64,000 nt of DNA from Bombyx mori (GCF_030269925.1 NC_085124.1:2232001-2296000), one strand, 5' to 3'. Shown: positions 32,720-43,369, numbered from the stretch's first letter. The notes: a model not told the origin generated them from the letters alone. Numbers and translations: made by a program.

Positions 32720-32970
32720 TGGAGTTTACTCTTTTAGAATCGATTTACATATATAGGCCCGGGGTATGAAAATTATGGGGACCAAAATCGTACTAGCATG
32801 TCACACGAAATGCGTTATGCGCCTGATTGGCTCCTGATTGCGTGATGCGTGCGCGCGCCAATCAGGAGCCAACGCGCGGCCGCGTTATCGCAGGTGACGC
32901 CGGGCTGCTGCGCCGGCAGTCCGCCACAAAGCCTCGTACTGATCGCGCGTTTCTCTCATTATTGTATTTT
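32720..32970. repeat. Array unit 4 (251 bp, shortest)
   Basis: It stops at CTCATTATTGTATTTT, directly followed by unit 5. Confidence 0.85.
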
Positions 32971-33775
32971 TGGAGTTTACTCCTTAAGAATCGATTTACA
33001 TATATAGGCCCGGGGTATGAAAATTATGGGGACCAAAATCGTACTAGAGAGTATAGCATGTCACACGAAATGCGTTATGCGCCTGATTGGCTGATGGTGA
33101 TGCGTGCGCGCGCCAATCAGGAGCCAACGCGCGGCCGCGTTATCGCAGGTGACGCCGGGCTGCTGCGCCGGCAGTCCGCCACAAAGCCTCGTACTGATCG
33201 CGCGTTTCTCTCATTATTGTATTTTCATATATTTGTTAGTCGTTTGTTTTGTGTCTCGTTAATTTGTTAATAATCTGTAGTGTATCGTGTTGTCGTAATA
33301 TAGAACTATTTCTCGTATTGTTTCGTTTAATTTACCGACATCGTTTTGCTTGTGGCCGGACGCCGTTCGGGTTCGATTCCTGAACGTATCAACTGTTAGT
33401 GGGTTGATACCCGAATATAACCCGCTACAAATCATTTATTAATAAAGCTTATTAAATATAAACAATTCCTTCTATCAGTGAATGGACAACTTATATATTA
33501 ATTGTAAAAGTGAATTATATAGACTTACTTAATTACCGCATCCACGTGTTCCGCAACTCCCGGATCATTCTCACTAGAATACGTAACTTCCATATTTTAC
33601 TGTATTCAACTGACACAAATTTATATTTATATCCAGTAAACTCCAGTCGTGCGTCGGAGCGGACACACACACTTTTTTATATCCAGTAAACTCCAGTCGT
33701 GCGTCGGAGCGGACACACACACTTTTTTTTTATTTTTTTTACTGTATACATTATATTACATTTTTTTTTTATTTT
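32971..33775. repeat. Array unit 5 (805 bp, with doubled cap)
   Basis: It has the full right part with B-box-like GGTTCGATTCC (33370-33380) and two copies of the cap. The hairpin is destroyed: the left arm reads GATTGGCTGATGG and ACTAGAGAGTATAGCATG is inserted upstream. Confidence 0.85.
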
Positions 33776-34480
33776 TGGAGTTTACTCCTTAAGAATCGAT
33801 TTACATATATAGGCCCGGGGTATGAAAATTATGGGGACCAAAATCGTACTAGAGAGTATAGCATGTCACACGAAATGCGTTATGCGCCTGATTGGCTGAT
33901 GGTGATGCGTGCGCGCGCCAATCAGGAGCCAACGCGCGGCCGCGTTATCGCAGGTGACGCCGGGCTGCTGCGCCGGCAGTCCGCCACAAAGCCTCGTACT
34001 GATCGCGCGTTTCTCTCATTATTGTATTTTCATATATTTGTTAGTCGTTTGTTTTGTGTCTCGTTAATTTGTTAATAATCTGTAGTGTATCGTGTTGTCG
34101 TAATATAGAACTATTTCTCGTATTGTTTCGTTTAATTTACCGACATCGTTTTGCTTGTGGCCGGACGCCGTTCGGGTTCGATTCCTGAACGTATCAACTG
34201 TTAGTGGGTTGATACCCGAATATAACCCGCTACAAATCATTTATTAATAAAGCTTATTAAATATAAACAATTCCTTCTATCAGTGAATGGACAACTTATA
34301 TATTAATTGTAAAAGTGAATTATATAGACTTACTTAATTACCGCATCCACGTGTTCCGCAACTCCCGGATCATTCTCACTAGAATACGTAACTTCCATAT
34401 TTTACTGTATTCAACTGACACAAATTTATATTTATATCCAGTAAACTCCAGTCGTGCGTCGGAGCGGACACACACACTTT
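33776..34480. repeat. Array unit 6 (about 705 bp)
   Basis: It is nearly identical to unit 5 including the hairpin loss, so 5 and 6 share a recent duplication. TGGAGTTTACT to AGTAAACTCCA spans 33776-34450. A SINE-A follows immediately. Confidence 0.85.
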
Positions 34481-34865
34481 TTTTTTATTGCTTTGTTGTG
34501 TGGACGAGCTCACAGCCCACCTGGTGTTAAGTGGTTACTGGAGCCCATAGACATCTACAACGTAAATGCGCCACACACCTTGAGATATAGTTCTAAGGTC
34601 TCAGTATAGTCACAACGGCTGCCCCACCCTTCAAACCGAAACGCATTACTGCTTCACGGCAGAAATAGGCGGGGCGGTGGTACCTACCCGTGCGGACTCA
34701 CAAGAGGTCCTACCACCAGTAATTACGCAAATTATAATTTTGCGGGTTTGATTTTTATTGCACGATGTTATTCCTTCACCGTGGAAGTCAATAGTGAACA
34801 TTTGTTGAGTACGTATTTCATTAGAAAAATTGGTACCCGCCAGCGAGATTCGAACACCAGTGCAT
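34478..34865 (-). repeat. SINE-A with partial head
   Basis: T-run to AGATTCGAACACCAGTGCAT; the B-box is kept but the A-box end is missing. Degenerate SINE-A-like words continue to about 34950. Confidence 0.9.
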
Positions 34866-35064
34866 ATTTTACTGTTGGTATTGTATGTTAAGAGTCCGCA
34901 CGAGTAAGTTCCAAAAAACATTACCATTTTTGCTGCCAGGTAATAATGCCTTCCACTCTATAATGTAGGTAGTTGTAAAAAAAAATTATTGTCTTTTCCC
35001 GAGTATCGCTCTAACGAAGAGAAATCTTTTATTTTTTTCATGAAAATGGTGGTGTCCATGACCA

Positions 35065-35427
35065 GCCCGAGTTTCTTTTAGCACTCTTTTGACCAAAGTT
35101 CTATCGAAATTTAAAATGGAGAGTTAACATTTCTCCTGAATTATTTAAAAGTTTCATTAAATCGATTGGCGCAACCCCGCTACTAACTTTCGTTTTAATT
35201 CACTACGTTCTAAAAACTAATTCAATGATTTGTTAATTTAAAAATTACCTTTAAATTTTTTTTTATTTGAAATAAGTGAAAACATTTCTGTGTGCTTTGG
35301 AATGTTGGTCAGTATGCTTAGTGCGAGTTTTTAACGTTCTCGATAGCGTAAAAGTTAGCTGAAATTTGTATGAAGTTGGAACAGCGCTCTTAGCGGCAAA
35401 CGTTCCAACTCCATTCAAATTTGAGTT
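35065..35427 (-). mobile_element. Family E element, extended form
   Basis: 35311-35427 holds one foldback arm (GCTTAGTGCGAGTTTTTAAC, TCGATAGCGTAAAAGTTAGC). 35065-35310 matches, in inverse orientation, the extra 230 bp found at 48586-48790 (for example TTTGAAATAAGTGAAAACATT). Together they show that the extra block belongs to the element. Confidence 0.65.
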
Positions 35428-35513
35428 ACCCATACTCTTACCGCCCAGACAGGGCTTGGCTCCTGGACCCCGGCTCGGTACTCCACGAACTTTCGGCCTG
35501 GTAGGAGAAAAAA

Positions 35514-35629
35514 TAGTATGTGCACCGCGGGAAAAAAGTAGGACATCTAAAATCCGCGTGTTTGCTACCACGCAATTTTACACGTGGTAGGAAATGTCCT
35601 ACTTTTCTCCCGTGGTGCACAATGTACTA
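35514..35629. mobile_element. Small foldback, 27-bp stem with 2 mismatches
   Basis: GTGCACCGCGGGAAAAAAGT is answered by ACTTTTCTCCCGTGGTGCAC. Inside, CTACCACG pairs with CGTGGTAG. It has no coding capacity and may be a MITE or a solitary palindrome. Confidence 0.7.
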
Positions 35630-35653
35630 TAATAATTGATAATTAACCAAATT

Positions 35654-35835
35654 TTGCCTTGCCTTGTAAGCAGATGTTCATACGTCCTACCTTATGGTTA
35701 GTGGTTACCGTCGCCCTTTTTTTTTTATTGCCCTTGTAGACAGACGAGCATACGGCCCACCTGATGGCGAGTGGTTACCGTCAGAGCCAAGCCGCTGCCT
35801 ACCGAAAGGCCATGGACGACAGCAATGCCAATTTT
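35654..35835 (-). repeat. SINE-C inserted into an older SINE-C
   Basis: The outer copy (GTAAGCAGATGTTCATACG) is interrupted after GTTACCGTCGCCC by a T-run and a second copy (ATTGCCCTTGTAGACAGACG to CCGCTGCCTACCG). The outer copy seems to resume at CCATGGACGACAGCAATGCC. Confidence 0.75.
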
Positions 35836-36443
35836 GTGAAATAAGTAACTTTACCATTACTTAAGTTCATTCAAGTCATTTCAAGTCCAAACATATACAA
35901 CAATACATGATAAGCGCACAAATGCTTACTGGATTACAAAGTTAGCAGAAACCAATATCGGAGTTGCACAGATGCGTTTACAGTTACATTAGAATGTACC
36001 GCTGTTCGACAGTTCGTCCCACTACATTGACCGGCTAGCGAATTATATACACGACGGAACATGAACTGGTTGTTTCAGTACTTGTTGAATATTTTTACTA
36101 CTTTAGGATGATCATTATGTAGGTAGGACGCCTGGGGTGTGTTCATATCGAGCGATGCAACTGTGGACTCAAATCCCGCTGAGCAATCTCGTTTTAAGGA
36201 AACATTTTTGGAATGAAGTTCCTTATGGGGCGATGCGGAGGGGTGGGAACCCAAACCGGGAAAAAACGTCCGTAACGTAAGATTTTTGAAAGAACTTTGT
36301 AAAGTAGTTTTTTTTATCAATAAAAAAATCATAATAAAAAATGTATACCCGAATAATTATTATCTTTATACCTCGAATAGCACTTTAAATTAATATTTTT
36401 ATAATAAGGAACTTCGTTCCTATCCGGTGTCCCACGACACCAC
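35836..36443. other. Gap with a degenerate SINE-A head
   Basis: 36106-36182 (GAGCGATGCAACTG, CTCAAATCCCGC) resembles a plus-strand tRNA-like head without body. AACTTCGTTCCTATCCGG at 36411 resembles a dispersed repeat I cannot name. Confidence 0.4.
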
Positions 36444-36692
36444 CTTTTTTTTCTTGCTTAGTTGGGTGGACGAGCTCACAGCCCACCTGGTGTTAACTGG
36501 TTACTGGAGCCCATAGACACCTATAACGTAAATGCGCCACCCAACTTGAGGTATAAGTTCCAAAGTCTCAAGTATAGTTGTTACAACGGCTGCTCCACCC
36601 TTCAAACCGAAGCGCATTACTGCTGGCAGAAATAGGCGAGGCGGTGGTACCTACCCGTGCGGACTCACAAGAGGTCTTACCACCAGTAATTA
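36444..36692 (-). repeat. SINE-A, headless form
   Basis: TTTTTTTTCTTGCTTAGTTGG to TCTTACCACCAGTAATTAC. Confidence 0.92.
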
Positions 36693-36875
36693 CAAATGAC
36701 ATACATGTCCCTGAGGCATGTTCATGAAAAAATCTTAATAATAAATAAGCACCAATTATAAATTTTGAATAATAAATTATGTTAAAGCGTATTTTAAGTT
36801 AAAACTAATAGATATTCAATCTAAATCTATATCTGCCGCGATATAGTATGCCATCGACTTTGCATCTGAATTGTT

Positions 36876-37138
36876 GAACAGCTGTCCTTCAAACGGGAAC
36901 TGCATTACTGCTTCACGGCAGAAATAGGCGGAGCGGTGGTACCTACCCGCGCGGACTCACAAGAGGTCCTACCACCAGTAATTACGCAAATTATAATTTT
37001 GCGGGTTTCATTTTCATTACACGGTATTATTCCTTCACCGTGGAAGTCAATGGTGAACATTTTCTGAGTACGTATTTCATTTAAAAAATTAGTATCAGCC
37101 TAGAATTCGAACACCGGTGCGTCGCTCAACACGAATGC
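36876..37138 (-). repeat. SINE-A, 5' half with head
   Basis: It starts within the body (TCCTTCAAACGGGAACTGC) and continues through the linker to GAATTCGAACACCGGTGCG. The tail half is missing, the opposite of most copies. Confidence 0.85.
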
Positions 37139-37197
37139 TTTTCTATTAAAATACAATAATTTATGCAACCGTAGAAAATTATTTTATTGCCGGTCTT

Positions 37198-37395
37198 AGG
37201 AAGAAGGGCTCGGCGAGTAAGCTAACCCATAAACACAGCCCAGAGTGCCTCGCCGGATCTTCTCAGCGGGTCGTGTTTCTGATCCGGTGGTAGATTCTGC
37301 GAAGCGCTGCTCTTGCTAGGACTAGTGTTAGCAACACTCCCAGGCTACGCTAGCATAGCCTCTCAAGTCTACCAGCTTAGGCAGGAAAAAAAAAA
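37198..37395 (+). repeat. SINE-B copy
   Basis: GAAGGGCTCGGCGAGTAAGC to AGCTTAGGCAGGAAAAAAAA, with a deletion in the GAGCTCACC region. Confidence 0.9.
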
Positions 37396-37452
37396 GAAAT
37401 TTGAGTTAGCTTTTACGCCATCGAGAACGTTAAAAAACTTGCACTAAGCACA
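37396..37452. mobile_element. Family E arm, solitary
   Basis: AAATTTGAGTTAGCTTTTAC and AACTTGCACTAAGCACA are one arm only. The SINE-B tail abuts it, so the SINE may have landed in the element. Confidence 0.65.
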
Positions 37453-38109
37453 ATAGTCTCAAGGTAAACTTCGGTTAGTGAGCGGTTTCTAAGGTAGCCT
37501 CGTACCGTTCGAAAACATAATGTAAAGTAGTTGCTGTTTTTTTTGTCAATTTAGATAATCGCTTGATTATTGGCGAACATCATTATACTTATAGAGGGCT
37601 ATTTGGTTTAAGCGACATTTCGTTTACGAAATATACATTTCGAACGCTAAGGTCCTTTAAAACAAATTTAAAAGTATATCTTTTGAATATACAAGAAAAA
37701 TTCGAAAATATCAAATATAATTACTCCGTACTATAATCAATTGTGCTTTGCAACTGCAATTTTTATTTAATTAATTTAATAATGTCATTTTGTTATCCTT
37801 TTCATAACTGTTTTTTTTTATTTTTTTTATTATTCATGTTCTTTTTATTTTTTTTATTATTCATGTTCTTTTTATTTTTTAATATATTTTACAATGATGT
37901 GTATTGGTCGGTCTGATGCTGGTGTGCGCGTCATTCCGCAGGTGCCGGCGGAAGATCAGCGCCGCAGTACCGATTGTCTCGATACTGTTAGGCATTGCTG
38001 AGCCGGTAACCATTTCCAAGCCTCGTTATTTTTGTTATCTTTTTTATTTATTTTTTGTACTCAATTTGTGTTTGGAATAAATGTTTATTATTATTTTTTA
38101 ATTTTTATT
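37453..38109. other. Gap with T-rich repeats and a TAA-type target
   Basis: 37805-37885 repeats TTATTATTCATGTTCTTTTT twice. 37900-38030 is a GC-richer block that could be the end of an unrecognised element. TTTATTATTATT at 38085-38097 borders the LINE. Confidence 0.45.
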
Positions 38110-41100
38110 TTCTCAGCTTATGCTGGTAGTACTTTAGTGACATTTACGGACTCGGTCAAGTAAATGTCACGGTTTCTTGGGGTTGGCTAACTATTGCATT
38201 ATGTGGTTGATCATATTCTATTTGCAGAAACTTTCGTACAATTCTGCACGTGTTTAATATAGCAGCTTTTTGAAGAAGTATGTAGGTGTTAGGTTTTAGG
38301 TCAAGGAGCTTCAAACCATGATGTATATGTTTTGGAATAACACCAGTTGTGGACAATACTATAGGGACAATGTATACTTTTTGTTGTTTCCAGATTCTTA
38401 AAACTTCATCCCTAAGGTCTGCATATTTGTGTATTTTTTCTGCTATTGTTTTTTGTAGGTTGTGAGTGTTAGGGACAGCTATATCGATCAGGTAAGTGAT
38501 TTTATTTATTTTGTCTCGTACGGTAATATCGGGACGGTTGTAGTGTATGGTTCTATCGGTTAGTATTGCGCGGTCATAGTAAATTTTATGAGTGCTATTT
38601 TCCAAAACTGTTTTAGGAGTGTATTGATAGTATGGTGTATGTGTGTCCGGGATGAGTTCATATTTGAGAGCTAGTCTTTGATGTATAATATTTGCAATTT
38701 GATTATGTCTATGTGTGTAGTCTGTTTGTGCAAGATTAGGGCATGCTCCAGTGATATGTTGAATAGTTTCTGGTTGGTTGTGACATTTTCTACATCTATC
38801 GTCTGTTACTGTAGAGTCTTTGATAATATGTTTTTTATAGTTCTTAGTGTTAATGATTTGGTCCTGGATTGCTATAATGAAGCCTTCAGTTTCTGGAAAT
38901 AGAAATCCAAGAGTGAGCCATTTATTTGATGCTGATTTGTCTATGTGCGGTTGTTCGAGATCTTGAGGATGTCGGCCATGGAGTGTTTTCTTTTTCCATT
39001 GTTCTATTTTACAGTTTTCAGAGTTATTTTCTACATTACCTACTTCCAAATTTTGGGTTAGGTTTAGCGGTGTGTGGTTCAGATCATTACTAACTATTGC
39101 TTTGTGGATTTGACTACTGCTAGCTTTTTCAAAGAAAAATGATCGTAATTTAGATATTTGTGTGGTCCATAGGGTAAATATGTCGATAAGGCCCCTTCCT
39201 CCATCCTGTCTTTTGATTGTCACTCTTTCTATGGCAGATTTTGGATGTAGGCAATTGTGTTTAGTAAGTATAGTTCTTGTTGCTATTTGTATATTATTGA
39301 TATCTGTTTTAGTCCATTTTATGATCCCAAAGGAGTAGGTTAATATAGGTATCGCATATGTGTTTATTGCTTTTATTAAGTTTTTAGCAGCTAAGTTACT
39401 TTTACTTAAAATATGTACCCTATGCTTATACTCATCCCTTAAAGAGCTTTTCAATTTATTATGGTCTATTCCTTTTGATTGCTGGTATCCTAAGTATTTA
39501 TACAACTCATTCGGTTCCATAGCTGTAATTATTTCATCTCGACTTACTGTGTAATTGCCTGGCTGGATCTTTCCTTTTGCTATATGGATAGTTTTGCACT
39601 TATCTAAACCAAATTGCATACCGATGTTTTTGCTAAAATTAGCCGTAGCGTCTATTAGTGATTTCATTTCTTTTGCTGTTTTTGAATATAGCTTTATGTC
39701 ATCCATGTAAATTAAATGTGATATACAAGTTTCAGTGCTATCATGCTTTAATCTATATCCGGCCTTGCAATTCTGCAATATCTGTGATATAGGGTTTAGG
39801 GCGAGACAAAACCACAGAGGACTCAGGGAGTCACCTTGATATATACCCTTTTTTATTACTATTTCTCTACTAATGATTGTGTTTAGGTGAAGTGTCGTTT
39901 TCCAGAGAGGCATTATGTTTTTGAGAAAGTCTATTATAACAGGGTTAATTTTGTATATTTTTAGAACGTATAGTAACCAGGAATGTGGAATACTATCAAA
40001 AGCTTTTTTGTAATCTATATATGTACAGTGTAAATTTCTTTTATTGGTAGCTGCGTGTCTATGAATTACAGAGTCGATAATAAGTTGCTCCTTACATCCC
40101 ATATTGTCTCTTCTACACCCCTTTTGTTCCTCAGCGAGAATACTGTGCTGTTCTATGTGAGTGGTAAGTTTTTGGGCTATAGCTGATGTGAGAATTTTGT
40201 ATATTGTAGGTAAGCAAGTTATGGGTCTATATTATGATGGTTGTGATGTGTATTTGCCTTTAGGTAGCATGTATGTTATACCTTTAGCTATGAATGGGGG
40301 TGTGCTTTGTTGACCGTGAATAATGCTGGTAAAATTTTTTGCTATTATTTTGTGAAGTGTAGTGAATTTTTTGTACCAGTAATTGTGAATCCTATCTATT
40401 CCTGGTGATTTCCAGTTATGTAACCTGCTTGTGACGAATCTTATATCAGATTCCGTAATGTCTTTGAATTGCATTTCATCTATGCCTTCCCACTTTCTTT
40501 CTTCCTCGGTTATCCATGGTGCTTCCTCGTTGTGGTGTACTTCTGTCTCCCAAATACCTGCCCAGAATTCTTCCAAATTATGTATTGCTGGAGTTTCTAT
40601 GTTACTATTTGTCAGGTTTTCTTTATTTGTATTCAGGTTTCTATAAAATATTTTTTCGTTGGTATGGAACAGTTTATTGTCGTTTTTTCGTTGAAGTGCT
40701 TTTTTATATCTAGATAGTCTGTGCGATTTTAGTGCTAACTTTTGTTTTAGTGTGTCCAGAGCGTCTTCGGGTCTTTTATTGTTATTGTCATGACCGGTGT
40801 GTATCCTATTGTTAGTTATAATTTTGTTCACCGTATCTACTATCTTTTTTGATCTATTATTATTTAAATATTGTGTTAGTCTACCGATATTGGATCTAAG
40901 TTGCGTTATATCTCTTTCCAGTCTATCTTGCCAAGCTGGCTTTTTATTAATGCGTTGGGGTTTGGGTTGTGATTTGGTGTTATATCCAAGCTCTCGTGTT
41001 ATTACTAGGGTACTACAATATATAAGTGTATGAATATCGGTTAATTGTGATTCATCAGTGAAAAACTCAGGTAGTAAGGTATTATTAAAAAACTGAGTTA

Positions 41101-42078
41101 ATTTGGCAAGACGCAAACTATATTTTAGCTTAGGGAGTCGAGGTCTGAGTGTAGGGTCTAAACCCGCAAGTTCTATTATAGCTGTTTGTAAATTTTCTTT
41201 GAATTTTTCCGTGGATGAATCTGGGAGGACTGAAGTCTGTAAAGTTTCTATTTCAGTCTCCATTAATAGTATAGTAGTTTCAGTTTGCGTTGATACGTGA
41301 GTACTAAATGGTGTTTGTGTTTCGGTTGCATTTAGGTAGTTGTAGGGTGATTGTGTACTTGTTACCACTGTTTGTCGCGGAGTTTGGTCTGTACTGTTAA
41401 TTATTTGCAGCTCGGCAAGTGATGGCTGTGTATGTAGGGAGATATCTACTTGTTCTAGTTCTAGCCTAACTTCTTCTTTTATTTGTTCTAATTTTTCATT
41501 GGTAAGCATTCTATTTCTAATAATAACTCGCCTTTGGTCTGAAACTCGTTGTTCTGAAACCATAACGTGGGGGTACTGTCTTAAAAAATGTTCATGTAGT
41601 AATTTCCTATATGTGGTCATATCTGTTTCTAATTTGGTGACGCGATAGTAGGTACGCATGATGAATATGTTTACATCTTCTGTCCATCTCATACGTACAC
41701 GTGGTTTACCAGCCTTAGTGGACGCAGGTAAAAGGGTATTCACCCCCTGCGCAACATCTAAGGCAGGTGTGGCTATAGGTGCAGTTTGTTGTTCGGAATT
41801 CAGGTTGGCTGTAGCATTTTCGAGTGACCCGGAGGGAGCCCGCCTATTCAGCTCCTCTCCGCTGACGGTTCGTATGCTGCCACACCCAGCGTCAGCTCCA
41901 GGTGCGCCCCGGCGATCACCCCCGGGTAGCGGCCCTATACGTTTACTTTTTAAGCGCGTCTCCATATTTAATGGGTTGCCAGAGCCATGTTAGCCGTGCC
42001 AGTAGTTTCATATCACGTGTCCGCCCCCCACGTGAATCTGATGGTCGATTCGGACGTATGGTTGGAAATTCGGGAGGC
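38110..42078 (-). mobile_element. R4/Dong-like non-LTR retrotransposon, near full length
   Basis: About 4 kb on the minus strand. The 5' side abuts a short TAA repeat (42079-42093) and the 3' side a TAA-like tract, the target type of the Dong/R4 group. A single long frame (38156-41965) encodes the expected protein apart from one stop codon. The 5' leader is about 110 bp. Confidence 0.82.
38156..41965 (-). pseudogene. R2/R4-type RT-endonuclease polyprotein with one in-frame stop
   Basis: The frame is 1,269 codons long, broken only by TAA at 40234-40232; reading on in the same frame restores YRPITCLPTIYK, the conserved RT segment, so this is one ORF and not two genes. The start Met at 41965 (METRLKSK) follows the TAA repeat. 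Order: a basic, proline-rich N-terminus; a Myb-like patch near residues 88-160 (RMRWTED, then RQYPHVMVSEQRVSDQRR); RT motifs YIDYKKAFDS, GIYQGDSLSPL and YMDD; a CCHC knuckle (CRKCHNQPETIQHITGAC); a restriction-like endonuclease (RPDITVRD, with an Asp 14 residues after PD). The intact protein would nick the target and copy the RNA there. The stop would truncate it before the RT palm. A recent nonsense mutation is most likely; a sequencing error or read-through is possible. Confidence 0.85.
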
Positions 42079-42093
42079 TTATTATTATTATAG
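42079..42093. repeat. Short TAA microsatellite between two LINEs
   Basis: TTATTATTATTATA separates the 3' end of the upstream LINE from the 5' end of the next, consistent with TAA-directed insertion of both. Confidence 0.75.
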
Positions 42094-43279
42094 TGTATTA
42101 AACACTGCCACGCCTGGGAAGACGGCAGGACACACTCCGGCGAGGTGGGCAACAATCGGCCGGAGCGTTGGGGACTATTGGGAGAGAAACCGGCGAACTA
42201 TACGGGCATTATCGAGCAAGACTGCCTTTTGCATTTGGGCCACCACCGACTTTTTGTTGAGACCAAGCCTCTCGAGATGTTTTGAGAGGCTTTTAGGGAC
42301 CAAACCATTCACCGACACAACTACCGGGATTATTTCTGTAGATACCACCCTCCACATGTCGGTCACCTCGTGCGCCAGGTCCAAATATTTGGTCTTTTTA
42401 TCTGCCTCGGCCCGCACGAGGTTCTCGTCGTAGGGGATGGTGATATCCACCAGAAATACCCGAGACTCCGTCCGGTCCATCAGCACGATATCAGGCTTAT
42501 TCGCAAGAATAGTCCTGTCCGTAATGATGGGCCGGTCCCAGTAGAGCTTGGCACGGTCGTTTTCGAGTACAGCGTCCGGCTGGTACTTATAATACGGTAG
42601 CCTCTGTTCGATGAGGCCATACTTAAGGGCGAGCTCTTGGTGGAGGATTCTGGCTGCTTGGTTATGTCTGTGCAAGTACTCAGTATTAGCAAGCATAGAA
42701 CAACCAGAGGTGACATGTCTGAGGGATTCACCCGGTCGGCGGCATAATCGACAGATGTCAGCTGTCCCATCCCTCAGAATGTGCTTCCTATAGTTGTTCG
42801 TCCTGATAACCTGATCCTGTATTGCACAGACAAAACCCTCGGTTTCCCCAAAGAGGTCACCGAATCGCAGCCAGTGCACGGAGGCTTCTTTGTCCACGTG
42901 GGGCTCATGCAGTGCCTGAAAGAAGCGTCCGTGCAGCTCTTTCCCTTTCCATATGGCCTCACGGTCAGAGGTACTGAGTACCGCCGGTGATTGCCACCCG
43001 TCTCTGGCCAGGGCTAGCGGGGTCAGTCCTTTGTCGCATTCCATGACCTCTCTGTGCATCACACTGTCAGCCCTCGATAGGAAATATTCCCTGAGACTGC
43101 ACACCCCACTGTTGTGCATGACCTTGGCGCTAAGTAGGCCCCGGCCACCACACTTCCGCGGAATGTACAATCTCATTACCGAGGACTTCGGGTGGAGCAT
43201 CCTATGGAGGGTCATAATTGAGCGGACTTTTCTATCCAGGGCATCCAGTTCGGTCTGAGTCCACCTGAGCACGCCGAAG

Positions 43280-43280
<1 letters not shown>
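42094..43280 (-). mobile_element. R4/Dong-like LINE, 5'-truncated
   Basis: About 1.19 kb remains, from just after the RT domain to the 3' end. Its 5' break lies directly against a perfect ATT array (43281-43313) and its 3' end against the short TAA tract. It is GC-richer than and clearly different from the element at 38110, so two families of one clade share this site. Confidence 0.8.
42175..43280 (-). pseudogene. C-terminal RT-endonuclease fragment, R4/Dong-like
   Basis: About 368 codons without a stop. Starting after the RT palm, it has LHPKSSVMRLYIPRKCGGRG (thumb region, also in the larger neighbour), a CCHC knuckle (CRLCRRPGESLRHVTSGC), HRHNQAARILHQELALKYG, and a restriction-like endonuclease core (KPDIVLMDRTESRVFLVD, again PD followed by D after 14 residues). 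The catalytic YxDD box is missing, so it cannot reverse-transcribe. The open frame extends upstream through the ATT array as a run of Asn codons, which is not part of the element. The intact C-terminal frame suggests the insertion is fairly young. Confidence 0.85.

Positions 43281-43313
<33 letters not shown>
43281..43313. repeat. (ATT)n microsatellite
   Basis: Eleven perfect ATT units in a row, the reverse of TAA, at the 5' break of the LINE. Confidence 0.95.
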
Positions 43314-43314
<1 letters not shown>

Positions 43315-43369
43315 TAATAATTCGTCCGTTTTACTTGTATTTGGTATCAGCATCAACAGTTCGGTGTTG

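Larger units (their letters stand above)
31573..34480. repeat. Tandem array of six GC-rich, LTR-like units
   Basis: Six head-to-tail units all begin with the same left end, TGGAGTTTACTC, but stop at different right ends. Order inside a unit: TATA-like ACATATATAGG; a CCAAT-bearing hairpin; a CpG-rich core with GCGGCCGC and a GCCGG...CCGGC dyad; an AT-rich part; in long units a B-box-like GGTTCGATTCC, a GTATCAAC/GTTGATAC dyad and an AATAAA signal; then AGTAAACTCCA and a GTCGTGCGTCGGAGCGGACA cap followed by CA and T runs. The left and right ends form an 11-bp inverted pair with TG...CA borders, as in an LTR. Units are nearly identical in shared parts. Open frames of 60-147 residues repeat with the units and show no known domain. 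It could be solo LTRs amplified in tandem, a satellite or a non-coding-RNA locus. Confidence 0.85.

Noticed and set aside
31680..34075. Repeated 60-147 residue open frames (RANQEPTRGRVIAG...) in the array as a tandem gene family
   Set aside because: They follow the repeat units exactly, start at an arbitrary Met inside the hairpin, and show no domain or coding signature.
31573..34480. CRISPR-like array
   Set aside because: Repeats are 250-800 bp with no short regular repeats or unique spacers, and the DNA is clearly eukaryotic.
40102..40232. Two separate LINE ORFs (ORF1 and ORF2)
   Set aside because: Both are in one frame, separated only by a single TAA and 43 further codons of conserved RT sequence, so it is one broken ORF.
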